NCBI RefSeq assembly: GCF_016919175.1
Contig: NZ_JAFFPU010000068.1
Coordinates: 19,596-83,595, forward strand
Reading direction: 5' to 3'
DNA length: 64,000 nt
Source: Leptospira ainlahdjerensis
GTDB taxonomy: Bacteria > Spirochaetota > Leptospiria > Leptospirales > Leptospiraceae
The notes under the pieces were generated by a model. It made no database searches, was not told where the DNA came from, and saw only the letters and a list, made by a program, of their open reading frames with translations. Positions 38,013-51,233 of this stretch are shown here, one piece after another. The position numbers and the translations under genes are program-made. Position 1 is the first letter of the stretch; every line of letters starts with the position of its first letter.

Positions 38013-39695
38013 ATGAGTGATCCCTTAAAAAAAAGAAGTTCTATGACGACTGACGGAGACAATCGCGCTCCGAATCGTGCGATGCTCCGCGCCGTCGGGT
38101 TTACGGACGAAGACTTTCAAAAACCGATGATCGGTATCGCTTCGACTTGGAGCGAAGTCACTCCTTGCAACATTCATATCAACAGACTCGCGGAAAAAGT
38201 CAAAGAAGGAGTTCGAACCGCCGGAGGGATGCCTCAGATTTACGGAACGATCACCGTCTCGGACGGAATCGCAATGGGGCACGAGGGAATGCACTATTCT
38301 CTTCCTTCCAGAGAAGTGATCGCGGATTCGATCGAGATCGTCTCAAACGCGATGAGACATGACGGTGTGATCGCGATCGGCGGTTGTGATAAGAATATGC
38401 CGGGTTGTTTGATGGCTCTTTGCCGCGTCAACGTCCCGTCCATCTTTGTTTACGGCGGGACGATTCTTCCGGGAAACTGCGACGGTCAAGACGTGGATAT
38501 CGTTTCCATTTTCGAGGCGGTCGGTAAGTTCAACGCGGGAAAAATTTCAAGAGAAGAATTTATCCGAATCGAAGAGAACGCTTGTCCCGGCGCGGGAAGT
38601 TGTGGAGGAATGTATACTGCAAATACGATGTCCTCCGCGATCGAAGCCTTGGGGATGAGTCTTCCCGGTTCGGCGTCCATGCCCGCGGTAAGTTCGCGAA
38701 AGTCGAACGATTGTTACGAGGCGGGAAAGGCTCTGATGGAATTGATCCGAAAGGACATCACACCGAAAAAAATTCTCACAAAAAAAGCGTTTGAAAACGC
38801 GATCACCGTAGTTCTTGTGTTAGGCGGATCCACGAACGCGGTTCTTCATTTGATCGCAATCGCAAAAGAGATCGGAGTCGATCTGACTCTGGAGGACTTT
38901 GATAGAATTGGTAAAAAAACGCCCCACCTCGCGGATCTAAAACCCGGAGGGAAATACGCGATGACCGATCTCGATAGAGTCGGTGGAGTTCAGGGTGTGA
39001 TGAAATATCTTTTGAAAGAAGGAATGCTCCACGGAGATTGTCTCACCGTCACCGGAAAAACACTTGCAGAAAATCTAAAAGACGTATCGGATCTCGTCCC
39101 TGGACAAACCATCGTTAAAAAGAAGTCAGAAGCCTTACATCCGTCCGGACCTCTTGTGATTCTTAAGGGAAACTTGGCGCCCGAAGGAGCCGTGGCAAAA
39201 ATTTCAGGACTCAAAAAAATTTCGATCACCGGCCCGGCGAAGGTGTTTGAATCCGAAGGGGATTGTTTTGACGCGATTCTAAAGGACCAAATCAAACCCG
39301 GAGACGTTATCATCATTCGTTACGAAGGCCCGAAGGGCGGACCCGGAATGAGAGAAATGCTCGCGGTCACTTCGGCTCTTGTCGGAAAAGGGCTTGGGGA
39401 AGAGGTCGGACTTCTGACGGACGGACGTTTTAGCGGAGGAACCCACGGTCTTGTGGTTGGACATGTTTCACCGGAGGCGTTCGACGGAGGTCCGATCGCG
39501 ATCGTTCAAAACGGAGATAAAGTTACCATCGATTCGTCCAAAAATCTTCTCCAAGTGGAGATTTCCCAGGAAGAAATCGACAAACGATTGAGAAGTTGGA
39601 AGCCGATCGAACCGCGTTACAAGTCAGGCGTACTCGCGAAATACGCGAAGTTGGTTCAGTCCGCGTCCAACGGGGCGATCACGAATCTGCTTTGA
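38013..39695 (+). CDS. ilvD: IlvD, dihydroxy-acid dehydratase
   Basis: IlvD is the Fe-S dehydratase giving 2-keto acids for valine, isoleucine and leucine synthesis. Cluster cysteines appear in [10 protein letters not shown] and [16 protein letters not shown]; further family blocks are [29 protein letters not shown] and [13 protein letters not shown]. The 560-aa length is normal. ATG 38013 is the start ([10 protein letters not shown]); TTG nine bases earlier is possible. The gene stop overlaps the next gene start (TTGA). Confidence 0.97.
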   Translation: MSDPLKKRSSMTTDGDNRAPNRAMLRAVGFTDEDFQKPMIGIASTWSEVTPCNIHINRLAEKVKEGVRTAGGMPQIYGTITVSDGIAMGHEGMHYSLPSREVIADSIEIVSNAMRHDGVIAIGGCDKNMPGCLMALCRVNVPSIFVYGGTILPGNCDGQDVDIVSIFEAVGKFNAGKISREEFIRIEENACPGAGSCGGMYTANTMSSAIEALGMSLPGSASMPAVSSRKSNDCYEAGKALMELIRKDITPKKILTKKAFENAITVVLVLGGSTNAVLHLIAIAKEIGVDLTLEDFDRIGKKTPHLADLKPGGKYAMTDLDRVGGVQGVMKYLLKEGMLHGDCLTVTGKTLAENLKDVSDLVPGQTIVKKKSEALHPSGPLVILKGNLAPEGAVAKISGLKKISITGPAKVFESEGDCFDAILKDQIKPGDVIIIRYEGPKGGPGMREMLAVTSALVGKGLGEEVGLLTDGRFSGGTHGLVVGHVSPEAFDGGPIAIVQNGDKVTIDSSKNLLQVEISQEEIDKRLRSWKPIEPRYKSGVLAKYAKLVQSASNGAITNLL

Positions 39696-40222
39696 AAACG
39701 ATCTATCTTGCTGGACCGGAAGTTTTTTTACCAGAAGCGGGTTCTATTCTTCAGGATAAAAAGTCCCTCTGTCTATCTCGGGGTTTTTTAGCGCTTTCTC
39801 CCTTTGATTCCGCAATTCCGGATAACGTGGAAAAAAATCAGGATCTTGCGCGAAGGATTTTTTATGGAAATCTGGATTTGATACGCAGAGCCGATATCGT
39901 ACTCGCGAATTGTAATCCGTTTCGAGGTCCGCTCGTAGACGACGGGACCTCGTTTGAAATCGGTTACGCTTATTCTCTCGGGAAAAAAATTTACGGTTTT
40001 GCAAAATCGCTACCGCCGTTGCCCGAAAACGTAAAAGGAAGAATCCGGACCTTTCCTCATTCTTCGGGTTACGAGATCGACGAGGAAGGTTATTTGTTAA
40101 ACGAAGACTTCGGCAATTCCATCAACTTGATGTTGCAGTATGCGATCGAAGATCGGGGACTTTTGTTCGAAGGAGAATTCGAGGACGTCCTACGGAAAAT
40201 CGCCGAACGTGAACAAAACTAA
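39692..40222 (+). CDS. Nucleoside 2-deoxyribosyltransferase-like protein
   Basis: A 176-aa protein of the nucleoside 2-deoxyribosyltransferase superfamily: [16 protein letters not shown] at the start, [38 protein letters not shown] in the middle. The Glu of GTSFEIGYA is the expected nucleophile. In the family it moves deoxyribose between bases or hydrolyses nucleotides. I use TTG at 39692, which overlaps the ilvD stop as TTGA, because the family begins right there; an open frame upstream inside ilvD encodes unrelated sequence. The link to branched-chain synthesis is probably only positional. Confidence 0.82.
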   Translation: MKTIYLAGPEVFLPEAGSILQDKKSLCLSRGFLALSPFDSAIPDNVEKNQDLARRIFYGNLDLIRRADIVLANCNPFRGPLVDDGTSFEIGYAYSLGKKIYGFAKSLPPLPENVKGRIRTFPHSSGYEIDEEGYLLNEDFGNSINLMLQYAIEDRGLLFEGEFEDVLRKIAEREQN

Positions 40223-40256
40223 AAATAAAGTCCTTTCTGAAAACGAAGCTTTGGCT

Positions 40257-41030
40257 TTATTCGTTGTTGACTACTACTTCCTTTTCCACTTGCCCCATAC
40301 TTTTAAAGTAGAATCTCGTGCTGAATAGACTTCCTTCGAGATAGATATAGATCCACTCGGAAACGTAACTTGTTTGCGGAACGATTTGTAGAACCGAAAG
40401 AAGTCTTTCCTTTTCCAAAACATACCGTGTGGAACAAATCTCCTGGTTGATCGAGTCCATCGAACAATCTGAAATTCTGGAGAATTTTCCGTCCTGAGAA
40501 GGTGTAAGCGTATAATATTTTTTGAATTCGAGTTCGCCGCTTTTTGCCGTTTGAATCGAAGCGAGTAACTTTTCATCGTTCGGTTTTCCGGAAACTCGTA
40601 TCCCGGTGATAAAAATCTCTTCGGAACGATAAGGGACATCCTCGGTTCGTTTGTCGATTTGGTTTTGAACCGAATCGTTTTTGATAAAGGAACGCTCTAC
40701 ATTTTCATAATATTCTAATTTAGAATCGTCCCAGATAATTCCGTTCGATAAAAACGCGGAGTATCGAAGGGAGTTCTCCTTTTCCAAACGTAAGTATTTT
40801 TCGGCGAGTTCCTGGTCCTGTTTGGGCAACTTTACGGATTTCGATTTCGGACGATACCAGTCGAATTTTTTAAAATAAGAATCCAGTTTCGTGTTTTTGA
40901 ATTTAAGACCTTGTTTGGCGAAGAGTTCGTTTCTTTTGAGAATGATCTCTTCGATCGTCTTATTTTCCGTTTCGGAAAACAGGGGAAAGGAAACGATTAA
41001 AATGAAGAAAAAGAAAAATTGGCGGTTCAT
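40257..41030 (-). CDS. Secreted hypothetical protein (257 aa)
   Basis: Signal peptide MNRQFFFFFILIVSFPLFS, start chosen at ATG 41030 because the leader starts there; the open frame extends to 41120 but that part is an unlikely N-terminus. The mature protein is beta-strand rich with EEIFITGIRVSG, FKKYYTLTPSQDG, and a Cys pair (DCSMDS, EICSTR), somewhat like LolA-type lipid-carrier proteins in general shape, but this is only an impression. The gene faces the nucleoside deoxyribosyltransferase-like gene. Confidence 0.75.
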   Translation of the reverse strand: MNRQFFFFFILIVSFPLFSETENKTIEEIILKRNELFAKQGLKFKNTKLDSYFKKFDWYRPKSKSVKLPKQDQELAEKYLRLEKENSLRYSAFLSNGIIWDDSKLEYYENVERSFIKNDSVQNQIDKRTEDVPYRSEEIFITGIRVSGKPNDEKLLASIQTAKSGELEFKKYYTLTPSQDGKFSRISDCSMDSINQEICSTRYVLEKERLLSVLQIVPQTSYVSEWIYIYLEGSLFSTRFYFKSMGQVEKEVVVNNE

Positions 41031-41432
41031 AATCACAGTCCGTTGTTTACGACCTCTTGATTTTACTTCTAAGGTCTTTAAAAATCCCTCGTCCAAGGAT
41101 CGAAAAATCTCCTTCGACAAGAGTTATTTTTACAACAAACCAAAAGGCGCAGGTTGTGCGGAAATGTCCCTTTCTTGAAAGATATTTCCGTTTGTGGGAC
41201 TTGCGTTTTGGAAATCGTCGAACCTCGTTACAAGACAGAGGTTCTAATGAATTCCAATGGTTTCTCCAATCGACTCAGAACGCGAAGTATCAGGAATCTG
41301 CTTTGAAAAAACAAACGATCGTTTTGGACCGTTCTTCCAAAAGAGTCCGGAAACGTTTCTTTTGGAAGAATCCAACCTTCCTATTGTTGGAGTGCGACTT
41401 TTAATAAAAGTGACACATCCATCCGTGCAAGT
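41031..41432. other. Gene-free stretch upstream of the secreted 257-aa protein
   Basis: About 400 bases in which I see no convincing gene. Short frames on the plus strand have unnatural composition. A modest hairpin AACCTC (41221-41226) / GAGGTT (41238-41243) is the only structure noticed. Confidence 0.35.
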
Positions 41433-42563
41433 TCAAAACAAGGGAACCAACAGGCTCGGTTTGGAATACGGAGTTCCGTGTACCGCCTCAGGATCGGAAA
41501 TCGTAATCACGTCCAAACCGGTTTTGAGATATTGAGCCAAACCCTGTAGTTCGGAGTGACTGAAGAATGGGTCTTTGTCCAGCCATACAACTTTGAGATT
41601 AAATCCGGCCCAGATATTCGGTGAAATTTGTATCCGAGGACGGGATTGGGTCGTTTCCCCCGATGGATCCAAACCGACTACGTTTGCTCCGGCGGGATAC
41701 GGCTCCAAATTATTCATGAGCGGAATTTCACCGGGAGTAGGCGCTCCGGATACGGGCACACCGTTGACTGAATATTTCGTACCCAGAAAGAAATCATTCG
41801 GGCTTTGTACAAAATTTCCAAAGGCTAAGACCGGCGGATAGGGTTCGAATTCTACGATCTTTTGAATTTTATAATTCCAGACCAGACTTTTGGCGGAATT
41901 CGGATCGCTCATATCCGTATCTCCCGGATACCAAGGCAACGGAGACGGGATATCACTTGCGATTAGAATCGTATTTTCGATTCCGAAACTGGAAAGAAGA
42001 TTTCCACCCCAGCCTCTTGTGACAAATTGATTTTGAACGATCTGAATGACAAGTCCGCCTAAACTATGACCTACGATCGTATGAATCTTTTTCCCCTCGG
42101 TCCCTGTCATTTGAGATAACAAAGCGCGAAGCGCATCGGCGTAGTGAATCAAAGTAAGATCGCTTGCATATTTCGGCAAGGAAGCGGAACCCTGGCCCAC
42201 GATACTTTCCCCATGTCCCGGTAAATCCAGTATGTAAACGGTGTGAGCCTTAGACTGATTGATCAACTCCTTGGCAAGCGGCTCGTAGATCGTGCTGTTG
42301 TCACCGAAACCGTGAACACACAAAACACTTTTCAGTTTTGGATCTAAGATGATCCCCGTTTTCTTGTATTTGATTACGTTTAATGAGTAGTGAGTTGTCT
42401 CTCCGGTATAAAAATTACGACCGATCACATCGTAAGTTAAAACCGTTCTTTCGTAGGCCGCACTCACGGACTGAGTAACGAACAGGGCGAACGTGACCAA
42501 TATTGTAATCCCGGCTTTCCGAAAAAGGAAACGGATCCTGGATTTATCCCATCTTCTCTTCAT
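41433..42563 (-). CDS. Secreted alpha/beta-hydrolase, lipase type
   Basis: A 376-aa enzyme with signal peptide (AGITILVTFALFVTQSVSA). The alpha/beta-hydrolase core shows VLCVHGFGDNSTIYEPLAKEL with the oxyanion HGFG, LPGHGES, and the nucleophile Ser in GHSLGG (IVGHSLGGLVIQ). The C-terminal half has a VVWLDKDPFFSHSE segment and a His in DPEAVHGTPYS as possible acid and base. Similar to triacylglycerol lipases and palmitoyl thioesterases. It may be secreted or periplasmic. It lies 251 bases upstream-strand from icmF with paired palindromes between. Confidence 0.85.
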   Translation of the reverse strand: MKRRWDKSRIRFLFRKAGITILVTFALFVTQSVSAAYERTVLTYDVIGRNFYTGETTHYSLNVIKYKKTGIILDPKLKSVLCVHGFGDNSTIYEPLAKELINQSKAHTVYILDLPGHGESIVGQGSASLPKYASDLTLIHYADALRALLSQMTGTEGKKIHTIVGHSLGGLVIQIVQNQFVTRGWGGNLLSSFGIENTILIASDIPSPLPWYPGDTDMSDPNSAKSLVWNYKIQKIVEFEPYPPVLAFGNFVQSPNDFFLGTKYSVNGVPVSGAPTPGEIPLMNNLEPYPAGANVVGLDPSGETTQSRPRIQISPNIWAGFNLKVVWLDKDPFFSHSELQGLAQYLKTGLDVITISDPEAVHGTPYSKPSLLVPLF

Positions 42564-42760
42564 AAATTTTCTCCAGTTCTAATTTGAATGAAGAAAACTC
42601 GACTCTCTAACGGATATATTTTTTGAAACGTAGAAGGCGAATGAGATCCGAGTTTGTGGATTTAGTCAATCAAAAAAGGCAAAATGAGTTCAAAAAAAAT
42701 AAAACCGATAGGCCGCTCGCTTGTTAGGCTTTATTTCCGGAGAATTTAAATTTATCGTTA

Positions 42761-42807
42761 TAGAATATTGATTCCGATTTAGAATCAATATTCTAAATTT
42801 AGAATGT
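42761..42807. promoter_or_regulatory. Two overlapping perfect palindromes between icmF and the lipase gene
   Basis: TAGAATATTGATTC (42761-42774), seven bases, GAATCAATATTCTA (42782-42795): 14 perfect pairs. It overlaps ATTCTAAATTTAGAAT (about 42790-42805). The structure sits 10-20 bases after the icmF stop on the minus strand. No U-run follows, so it may be either a 3' stabilising hairpin of icmF or an operator for the lipase gene. Confidence 0.5.
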
Positions 42808-42814
42808 GACTTTC

Positions 42815-45800
42815 TTACATACTTCTACGATACTGTCCGCCGACCTCGTAGAGAGAATGGGTCATCTGACCGAGAGAAGCGACTTTGGAAGTTTCCATCA
42901 ACTCTTGAAAGATGTTACCGTTAGTGAGGCTCGTTTTTTTCAACTCTTCCAGACGGAGCGCGCTCACGTTTTTATTTCTTTCCTGAAATTCTCTCAGGGC
43001 CTTGATCTGATCCTGTTTTTCGGCGTCGGTCGAACGAATCACTTCTTCGGGAATGATCGTAGGAGATCCTTCCTTGCTTAAGAACGTGTTTACTCCGATT
43101 ACGGGAAATTCTCCATTGTGCTTTAGAGATTCGTAATAGAGAGATTCTTCTTGGATCTTGTTTCTCTGATACATCATCTCCATCGCTCCGAGAACTCCTC
43201 CTCTTTCGGAAATTCTATGGAATTCTTCCAGGATCGCTTGTTCGACCAAGTCGGTCAGTTCTTCGATGATAAAGGCGCCTTGTCCCGGGTTTTCGTTTTT
43301 TGCGAGTCCGAATTCGCGGTTGATGATGAGCTGAATCGCCATCGCTCTACGAACGGATTCTTCCGTCGGGGTCGTGATCGCTTCGTCATAGGCGTTCGTA
43401 TGTAGGGAGTTACAGTTGTCGAAGATTGCGTATAACGCTTGTAAGGTGGTTCGGATATCGTTGAATGCGATCTCTTGCGCGTGTAGGGATCTTCCCGATG
43501 TCTGAATATGATACTTGAGCATCGAAGAACGTTCGTTGGCTCCGTATTTGTATTTCATTGCCTTAGCCCAGATTCTTCTCGCAACTCGTCCTATGACCGC
43601 GTATTCCGGATCGATTCCGTTCGAAAAGAAGAAGGAAAGGTTGGGTGCGAAGTCGTCGATTTTCATTCCTCTACTTAGAAAATATTCCACATAAGTCAGG
43701 CCGTTTGCAAGAGTGAACGCGACCTGTGTGATCGGATTCGCTCCGGCTTCCGCGATATGATAACCCGAGATGGAAACCGAATAAAAGTTTCTCACTTGTT
43801 TTGTGATAAAAAATTCCTGAATGTCTCCCATCATCTTCAGCGCGAATTCCGTCGAGAAGATACAAGTGTTTTGAGCTTGATCTTCTTTGAGAATATCGGC
43901 TTGCACCGTTCCTCTGACTACTTTTAGAGTTTCTTTTTTGATTGCCTCGTAAACTTCCTTTTCCAAAACCTGATCTCCCGTGACTCCGAGAAGCATCAAA
44001 CCGAGACCGTCGTTTCCTTCGGGGATCGCCGCGTTGTATTTGGGAACCGGAAGATTTTTTTCTTTGTAGATCGATTCTATCTTTTTACGAATCTCCGTTT
44101 CGATTCCTTGCGCTTTGATATATTTTTCGCAGGCTTGATCGATCGCCGTGTTCATAAAAAAAGCGAGGACCATCGGAGCCGGACCGTTGATTGTCATCGA
44201 AACCGAAGTAGTAGGGTTGCAGAGATCAAAACCGGAATAGAGTTTTTTAGCGTCGTCGAGCGTCGCGATGCTCACGCCCGAGTTCCCGATCTTTCCGTAG
44301 ATGTCCGGTCTTTCTCCCGGATCTTCTCCGTAGAGTGTCACAGAATCGAAGGCGGTGGAAAGACGTTGTGCGGGCATTCCCAAACTAACGTAGTGAAAGC
44401 GCGCGTTGGTTCTTTCGGGACCACCTTCTCCCGCAAACATACGGGTCGGGTCTTCTCCGGTTCTTTTAAAAGGAAACACGCCGGCGGTATAAGGAAATTC
44501 TCCCGGAAAATTTTCCTGAAACGACCAGCGAACGATTTCTCCCCAGTCCTTGAACTTAGGAGTCGCCACCTTAGGGATTTGTAAATGACTCAGAGATTCC
44601 GTTTTGTTTGCGACCTTGATCTCTTTGTCTCGGACCTTATAAGTAAAACTTTCTCCCTGGTAGTTTTTTAACTTTTCTTCCCAGGTTGCGAGAATCTGTT
44701 TTGCCTCCGCACTCAGAGAACTTTCAATTTTAGAATATTCTAATTCTATAATTTTTGTGTCCTGACCTGAGGACTTTAGGACTTCCTGTGCGCCGGCGAG
44801 CTGAAAGAGTTTTCTCGCTTTTGAGGATTCCTTTTCGGTCATCTGGTCGTAACGGTTGCATTCTTCGCGAATCTCCGCCAAGTAACGCACCCGGTCCGGA
44901 GGAATGATGAAGATCTTTTCGCTCATTCCGGCCTCTTTTCCGTAGGTACTCGTCCATCCGAGTTCTAACTTTTCGGAAACCGCGTGAATGACGTTGCTAT
45001 AAAGACTGTTTGTTCCCGGATCGTTGAACTGAGAAGCGATCGTTCCAAAGACGGGCATCGTATCCACGTTTTCTTGAAACAGCTGTCTGGATCTTTGGTA
45101 TTGTTTTTTAACGTCTCGAATCGCGTCGAGCGCGCCTCGTTTGTCGAACTTGTTGATCGCGATTAAGTCGGCGTAGTCGATCATGTCGATCTTTTCGAGC
45201 TGGGTAGCGGCTCCGTATTCGGGGGTCATCACGTAAAGAGAAACGTCGGCGACTTCGGTGATTTCGGAATCGCTCTGACCGATCCCCGCGGTTTCTACGA
45301 TGATCAGATCAAAACCCGCACTTTTTAAAACTTCAATGCTCCGTTTAACGTTTTTGTTAAGCGCAATGTTTGCTTCTCTCGTAGCGAAGGATCTCATATA
45401 AACCCTTTCGTGAGAAATCGAATTCATTCGAATTCTATCCCCGAGAAGCGCCCCTCCGGTTTTTCTTTTGGAAGGATCCACGGAAAGGATCGCGATCGTT
45501 TTATCAGGAAAGTCGATCAAAAATCTTCGAACCAGTTCGTCCGTAAGGGAGGATTTTCCCGCTCCTCCAGTTCCGGTGATTCCGAGGATCGGGACTTTTT
45601 TGGAGGAGGCGGGGAACTGAAGTTTTTCGGTGAGAGCCGACTTTTCCAATTCTTCTCTTTCAAAAGTGTTTTCGACCAAAGTGATCGTTTGTGCGATCGC
45701 AAGCGGATTTTTTTCTTTGAGAGATGCGTGTAGGGTTCCGTTAAAACTCAGAGGAGGGATGAAGTCGGATTTGGAGATGAGGTCGTTGATCATTCCTTGC

Positions 45801-46192
45801 AATCCGAGTTCTCTTCCGTCGTCCGGAGAATAGATTCTTGCGACTCCATAGGCTTCGAGTTCTTTGATCTCGGATGGAAGAATGGTTCCTCCTCCGCCTC
45901 CGAAGACCTTGATATGAGCCGCACCTTTTTCTTTCAAAAGGTCTATCATATATTTGAAATATTCTACGTGACCGCCTTGGTAGCTCGTGATCGCGATTCC
46001 CTGCGCGTCTTCTTGGATCGCACATTCGACGATTTCCTTTACCGAACGGTTATGACCGAGATGAATGACTTCCACTCCGGAGGCTTGCAGAATTCTCCTC
46101 ATGATGTTGATCGACGCGTCGTGTCCGTCGAAAAGGGAGGCCGCCGTGATAAAACGAACCTTGTATTTGGGAGTGTAGACTTGTGTTTCCAT
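42815..46192 (-). CDS. icmF: IcmF, fused isobutyryl-CoA mutase with G-protein chaperone
   Basis: A 1125-aa adenosylcobalamin enzyme in one chain: N-terminal B12-binding domain (DGHDAS near residue 22, GGGGT near residue 99), MeaB-type GTPase (Walker [10 protein letters not shown], near residue 205; NKFD), then the mutase TIM barrel from about residue 570 ([43 protein letters not shown]). IcmF interconverts isobutyryl-CoA and n-butyryl-CoA, with possible activity on other branched acyl-CoAs. The Phe pair in VFPFKR, where methylmalonyl-CoA mutase has Tyr, supports IcmF. It stands alone, 35 bases after plsC, both on the minus strand. Confidence 0.95.
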   Translation of the reverse strand: METQVYTPKYKVRFITAASLFDGHDASINIMRRILQASGVEVIHLGHNRSVKEIVECAIQEDAQGIAITSYQGGHVEYFKYMIDLLKEKGAAHIKVFGGGGGTILPSEIKELEAYGVARIYSPDDGRELGLQGMINDLISKSDFIPPLSFNGTLHASLKEKNPLAIAQTITLVENTFEREELEKSALTEKLQFPASSKKVPILGITGTGGAGKSSLTDELVRRFLIDFPDKTIAILSVDPSKRKTGGALLGDRIRMNSISHERVYMRSFATREANIALNKNVKRSIEVLKSAGFDLIIVETAGIGQSDSEITEVADVSLYVMTPEYGAATQLEKIDMIDYADLIAINKFDKRGALDAIRDVKKQYQRSRQLFQENVDTMPVFGTIASQFNDPGTNSLYSNVIHAVSEKLELGWTSTYGKEAGMSEKIFIIPPDRVRYLAEIREECNRYDQMTEKESSKARKLFQLAGAQEVLKSSGQDTKIIELEYSKIESSLSAEAKQILATWEEKLKNYQGESFTYKVRDKEIKVANKTESLSHLQIPKVATPKFKDWGEIVRWSFQENFPGEFPYTAGVFPFKRTGEDPTRMFAGEGGPERTNARFHYVSLGMPAQRLSTAFDSVTLYGEDPGERPDIYGKIGNSGVSIATLDDAKKLYSGFDLCNPTTSVSMTINGPAPMVLAFFMNTAIDQACEKYIKAQGIETEIRKKIESIYKEKNLPVPKYNAAIPEGNDGLGLMLLGVTGDQVLEKEVYEAIKKETLKVVRGTVQADILKEDQAQNTCIFSTEFALKMMGDIQEFFITKQVRNFYSVSISGYHIAEAGANPITQVAFTLANGLTYVEYFLSRGMKIDDFAPNLSFFFSNGIDPEYAVIGRVARRIWAKAMKYKYGANERSSMLKYHIQTSGRSLHAQEIAFNDIRTTLQALYAIFDNCNSLHTNAYDEAITTPTEESVRRAMAIQLIINREFGLAKNENPGQGAFIIEELTDLVEQAILEEFHRISERGGVLGAMEMMYQRNKIQEESLYYESLKHNGEFPVIGVNTFLSKEGSPTIIPEEVIRSTDAEKQDQIKALREFQERNKNVSALRLEELKKTSLTNGNIFQELMETSKVASLGQMTHSLYEVGGQYRRSM

Positions 46193-46227
46193 ATTGATTC
46201 TTCTATAATAGATTCAAAAAATTGAAT

Positions 46228-47031
<804 letters not shown>

Positions 47032-47250
47032 GCAAAGACTGCTTTTAGAACAAGTGTTCAATAAATATTGGATTTAGAATTCATTGTACCGAATGGAATC
47101 GAATTCATCAAGTTGGATTTTTAGAAAGCGGCTTGAACTTTCCGGCGTTTTCGAAGAATCCGCTTGTATTATCAAAAAGGAAAGAGCGTAAAAAAAATCC
47201 GAATTCGGGATCGATTTCGAAAAGAAATACGTTAGGAGAAAGGTGAAAGT

Positions 47251-48216
47251 ATGAGTTGGTTTCAAGACTCTTTTTGGTTTGGGAATGGTTTTTTAGAAAC
47301 GTTACGCGGGGCTGGGGCTTCTCTGGCTCCGACCTTGGGTTGGGTGAGTCTTTTGTTTCATCATCTCGGAGGGAATCTTTTTTTTATGATTCTTCTTTCG
47401 AGCGTTTATATTTTCTGGGATCGCAAACTTGGGATACGACTCGGAGTGGGACTTCTTACTTCCGGAATCGTAAACGGACTCGCGAAAGCCTATTTTGAAA
47501 GTCCGAGACCCTTGCTTGCTTGGATCGGTCCCGGAAGTTTAACGGAATTTGCATACGGATTTCCATCGGGTCACGTGCAGACTTCGGTTGTGATCTGGGG
47601 TCTTCTTCTTCTCAATTCGAAATCGAAACCGCTTCAATGGCTTTCGGGAATCGTAATTCTTCTGATGCCGTTTTCTAGAATGTATGCGGGAGTTCATTTT
47701 CCGGGAGACGTATTGGGGGGATTCGTTTTGGGACTTCTCGGACTATTATCGGTTCAACTTTTGTTTCGAATGGTTCCGGAGCTCGAAGCTCCGCGTCCGT
47801 TTCCGGGGCAGAATCTTTCCAATACAAAAACTTTATCTCTGATCATCGTAGTGGTGACTCTTCCATCGGTTCTTTTGTATTCGGAGAAGAATGGGATTGA
47901 AAAAGTGAAGTCTTACGAGCAAGTGATTTCGGCTTGTGGAGCGCTTGCCGGATTTGCGATCGGAATTCTGATATCGAAATATCATTCCTTGGATTGGAAG
48001 CCGATGAAAACCTGGAATGAAACCGGAAAAAGAACGGGGATTTTGATCGTGGGAGTTTTGCTTTTTTACTTTTTACCGGGTGTTCTCGTGCAAAAGTTTC
48101 TCCCAGAAAATCCGGTTGCAAGATATCTCAGGTACGGGATCGTTAGCAGTTACATCGGTTTTTTCTCCGTTTATCTATTGGCGCTTTGGAGAGAGAAAAC
48201 AGATTTCAAAAAATAG
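47251..48216 (+). CDS. PAP2-family membrane phosphatase
   Basis: A 321-aa integral membrane protein with the three lipid phosphatase motifs: KAYFESPRP (near residue 75), YGFPSGHVQ and [16 protein letters not shown]. Eight or so helices; a C-terminal half of about 140 residues contains four further helices. Substrates of the family are phosphatidate or undecaprenyl pyrophosphate. AGGTGA precedes the ATG. It lies next to the flippase gene (1 base gap), so a role in undecaprenyl or polysaccharide carrier recycling is plausible. Confidence 0.9.
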   Translation: MSWFQDSFWFGNGFLETLRGAGASLAPTLGWVSLLFHHLGGNLFFMILLSSVYIFWDRKLGIRLGVGLLTSGIVNGLAKAYFESPRPLLAWIGPGSLTEFAYGFPSGHVQTSVVIWGLLLLNSKSKPLQWLSGIVILLMPFSRMYAGVHFPGDVLGGFVLGLLGLLSVQLLFRMVPELEAPRPFPGQNLSNTKTLSLIIVVVTLPSVLLYSEKNGIEKVKSYEQVISACGALAGFAIGILISKYHSLDWKPMKTWNETGKRTGILIVGVLLFYFLPGVLVQKFLPENPVARYLRYGIVSSYIGFFSVYLLALWREKTDFKK

Positions 48217-48217
48217 A

Positions 48218-49504
<1,287 letters not shown>

Positions 49505-49625
49505 CAAACGGGTTTTCCTCGAAGGAAAAAATCGGGGCGGTTCCGCTGCGCGGACCGGGCTCTTCGCTCCGATCAATAAATTCAGAATTTCTAATTTAGG
49601 GAATCTGAATCTAACAATCAATTTA

Positions 49626-51233
49626 TTGATCCCGCGTCGATCCCTACCGCGGAACCGAAACAAAAAAAACATTCATCGAAAATTCATCTTTCTGATTTGG
49701 ATCGTATTGCCCTTTTCGACGATGAACTCCGAATCCTTTCCGGAATATAGGCTGGACGATCTTCTTTTTTTGCAGGAAGGGAAGAGGGAACTCAAAGGAA
49801 AGGGAAGGTTTACATTTCCCAAAAAAGAAACTTCCGATTCTACAAAAAAAGAAACGGAGAACGTTTTTGAAACCGATGTACAAGTCGAAAAAGAAGGATC
49901 GTATTCTACCGGTTCGAATTTGAAACCGGAACATTCCACGGGCCAAGATCCAGATTCAAAAAAAAACGATTCTTCTTTTTATCTCAACGCCGCCGTAATT
50001 TACAGAGGACTTACGCAAAACGGCGGAAAAAGGGAAGAGCAGGCTCAGAGAAGTTTTTCGAGAGGGACCGTAAGTCCCGAGTTCGGATGGGCGCAGAAAA
50101 AAAACAGATTCTATCAGAAAATTCTAATCTCTCCGTTTATCCAATACGAGGAATCGATCCTTGGAACCAAAACGGTAACGAGAGGCGCGGACGGGGAAGT
50201 TTTGTATCTGAGCGGATGGGAAACTCCGACGTGGAGGATCGGAATCGAAGCCGGAAGGGGCTATCAAAGACTCGATCGAAACGGATTTCTTTTTGTGGGA
50301 TTTTTAAACTACGGAGAATTTTTAGCGAGGTGGAAGCCGATCGGGCTTTCCTTTTCCGCGATCGGGGCGCGGATGCAAAACTCGAATTTGTATTCCGAAA
50401 AAAATCCGGACGAATCTCCCCGAAGAATTTCGGGAGGAAGTTTATCCCTCTCTGAAAAATTAGGAATTGAGAATTTTAGAATATTCTACTATCTCTATCA
50501 AGAGTCGAGACAAGAAGCGATCAAAGGGGATTTGTTTCAAAAGGAAAGTCCGCTTCGTCCTTACGGTCGTTACCAATACTATGGATTCGAAGTTTCAACG
50601 GCGAAAATTTCCGGATGGAGTTTGGATCTGGACGGAATCGTCGTGAGCGGTTTTCGGGAATATGGAACAAATGCGTTTCAGAGTTACGGGACTTCGTTGT
50701 CGACTTTTGGAACTCTGCTCGGATCGAAGCTAAACTGGGAAAGATCGGAGGCTACTTACTTTCTAGGAGGCCTTTATACATCGAAGGATCCGAACCTGAA
50801 AACCGATTCGGACTCGAACGGATTTTCCGGAATTCGAACCGACCCGAGGGGTTACGGCGGAAAAACATCCTTTCTATTGATGGAGAGTCTGCTGCTCCAA
50901 GAGGGAACCGTTTTTCAAGAGGATGGAACTTCTTTACGACCAAACTACGAAAACAAAGGGCTTCAACTCTTTCAAGCCGGAACTCGTAAAACTTGGGAGA
51001 AACGATGGACGGCCCAGGCGACGATTCTCACTTCTTCTTCTCCGATGGGAAGGGGTTGGGAAGGAATCGGAACGGCGGGGTTTCAATCAGAACATTCTTA
51101 TATTCTAACGAGTCTTTCGTATGCGATCGTGGACCCTCAAAAAGAGGAGAAAGTTCTGTTCGACGAATGGACAAAAAAAGCCGATAAAAAGGAATATTCC
51201 AGAATTTATCTCTCAGCCGGTTTTTACTTTTGA
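49626..51233 (+). CDS. Outer-membrane beta-barrel protein of unknown function
   Basis: A protein of about 535 residues. After a short basic stretch and hydrophobic leader (FIFLIWIVLPFSTMNS) come a charged low-complexity region and a barrel with alternating aromatic and glycine strands (FLYYLY... type), ending RIYLSAGFYF, the terminal Phe expected for BAM substrates. The start is not certain: TTG 49626 fits the leader but has no ribosome site; the open frame reaches back to 49485, overlapping the flippase. Its 3' end overlaps the regulator gene by 21 bases tail to tail. Likely part of the surface polysaccharide cluster, but the role is unknown. Confidence 0.7.
   Translation: MIPRRSLPRNRNKKNIHRKFIFLIWIVLPFSTMNSESFPEYRLDDLLFLQEGKRELKGKGRFTFPKKETSDSTKKETENVFETDVQVEKEGSYSTGSNLKPEHSTGQDPDSKKNDSSFYLNAAVIYRGLTQNGGKREEQAQRSFSRGTVSPEFGWAQKKNRFYQKILISPFIQYEESILGTKTVTRGADGEVLYLSGWETPTWRIGIEAGRGYQRLDRNGFLFVGFLNYGEFLARWKPIGLSFSAIGARMQNSNLYSEKNPDESPRRISGGSLSLSEKLGIENFRIFYYLYQESRQEAIKGDLFQKESPLRPYGRYQYYGFEVSTAKISGWSLDLDGIVVSGFREYGTNAFQSYGTSLSTFGTLLGSKLNWERSEATYFLGGLYTSKDPNLKTDSDSNGFSGIRTDPRGYGGKTSFLLMESLLLQEGTVFQEDGTSLRPNYENKGLQLFQAGTRKTWEKRWTAQATILTSSSPMGRGWEGIGTAGFQSEHSYILTSLSYAIVDPQKEEKVLFDEWTKKADKKEYSRIYLSAGFYF

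Noticed and set aside
46193..46227. Cobalamin riboswitch for icmF
   Set aside because: Only 35 bases separate plsC from icmF and no B12-box-like sequence is visible.
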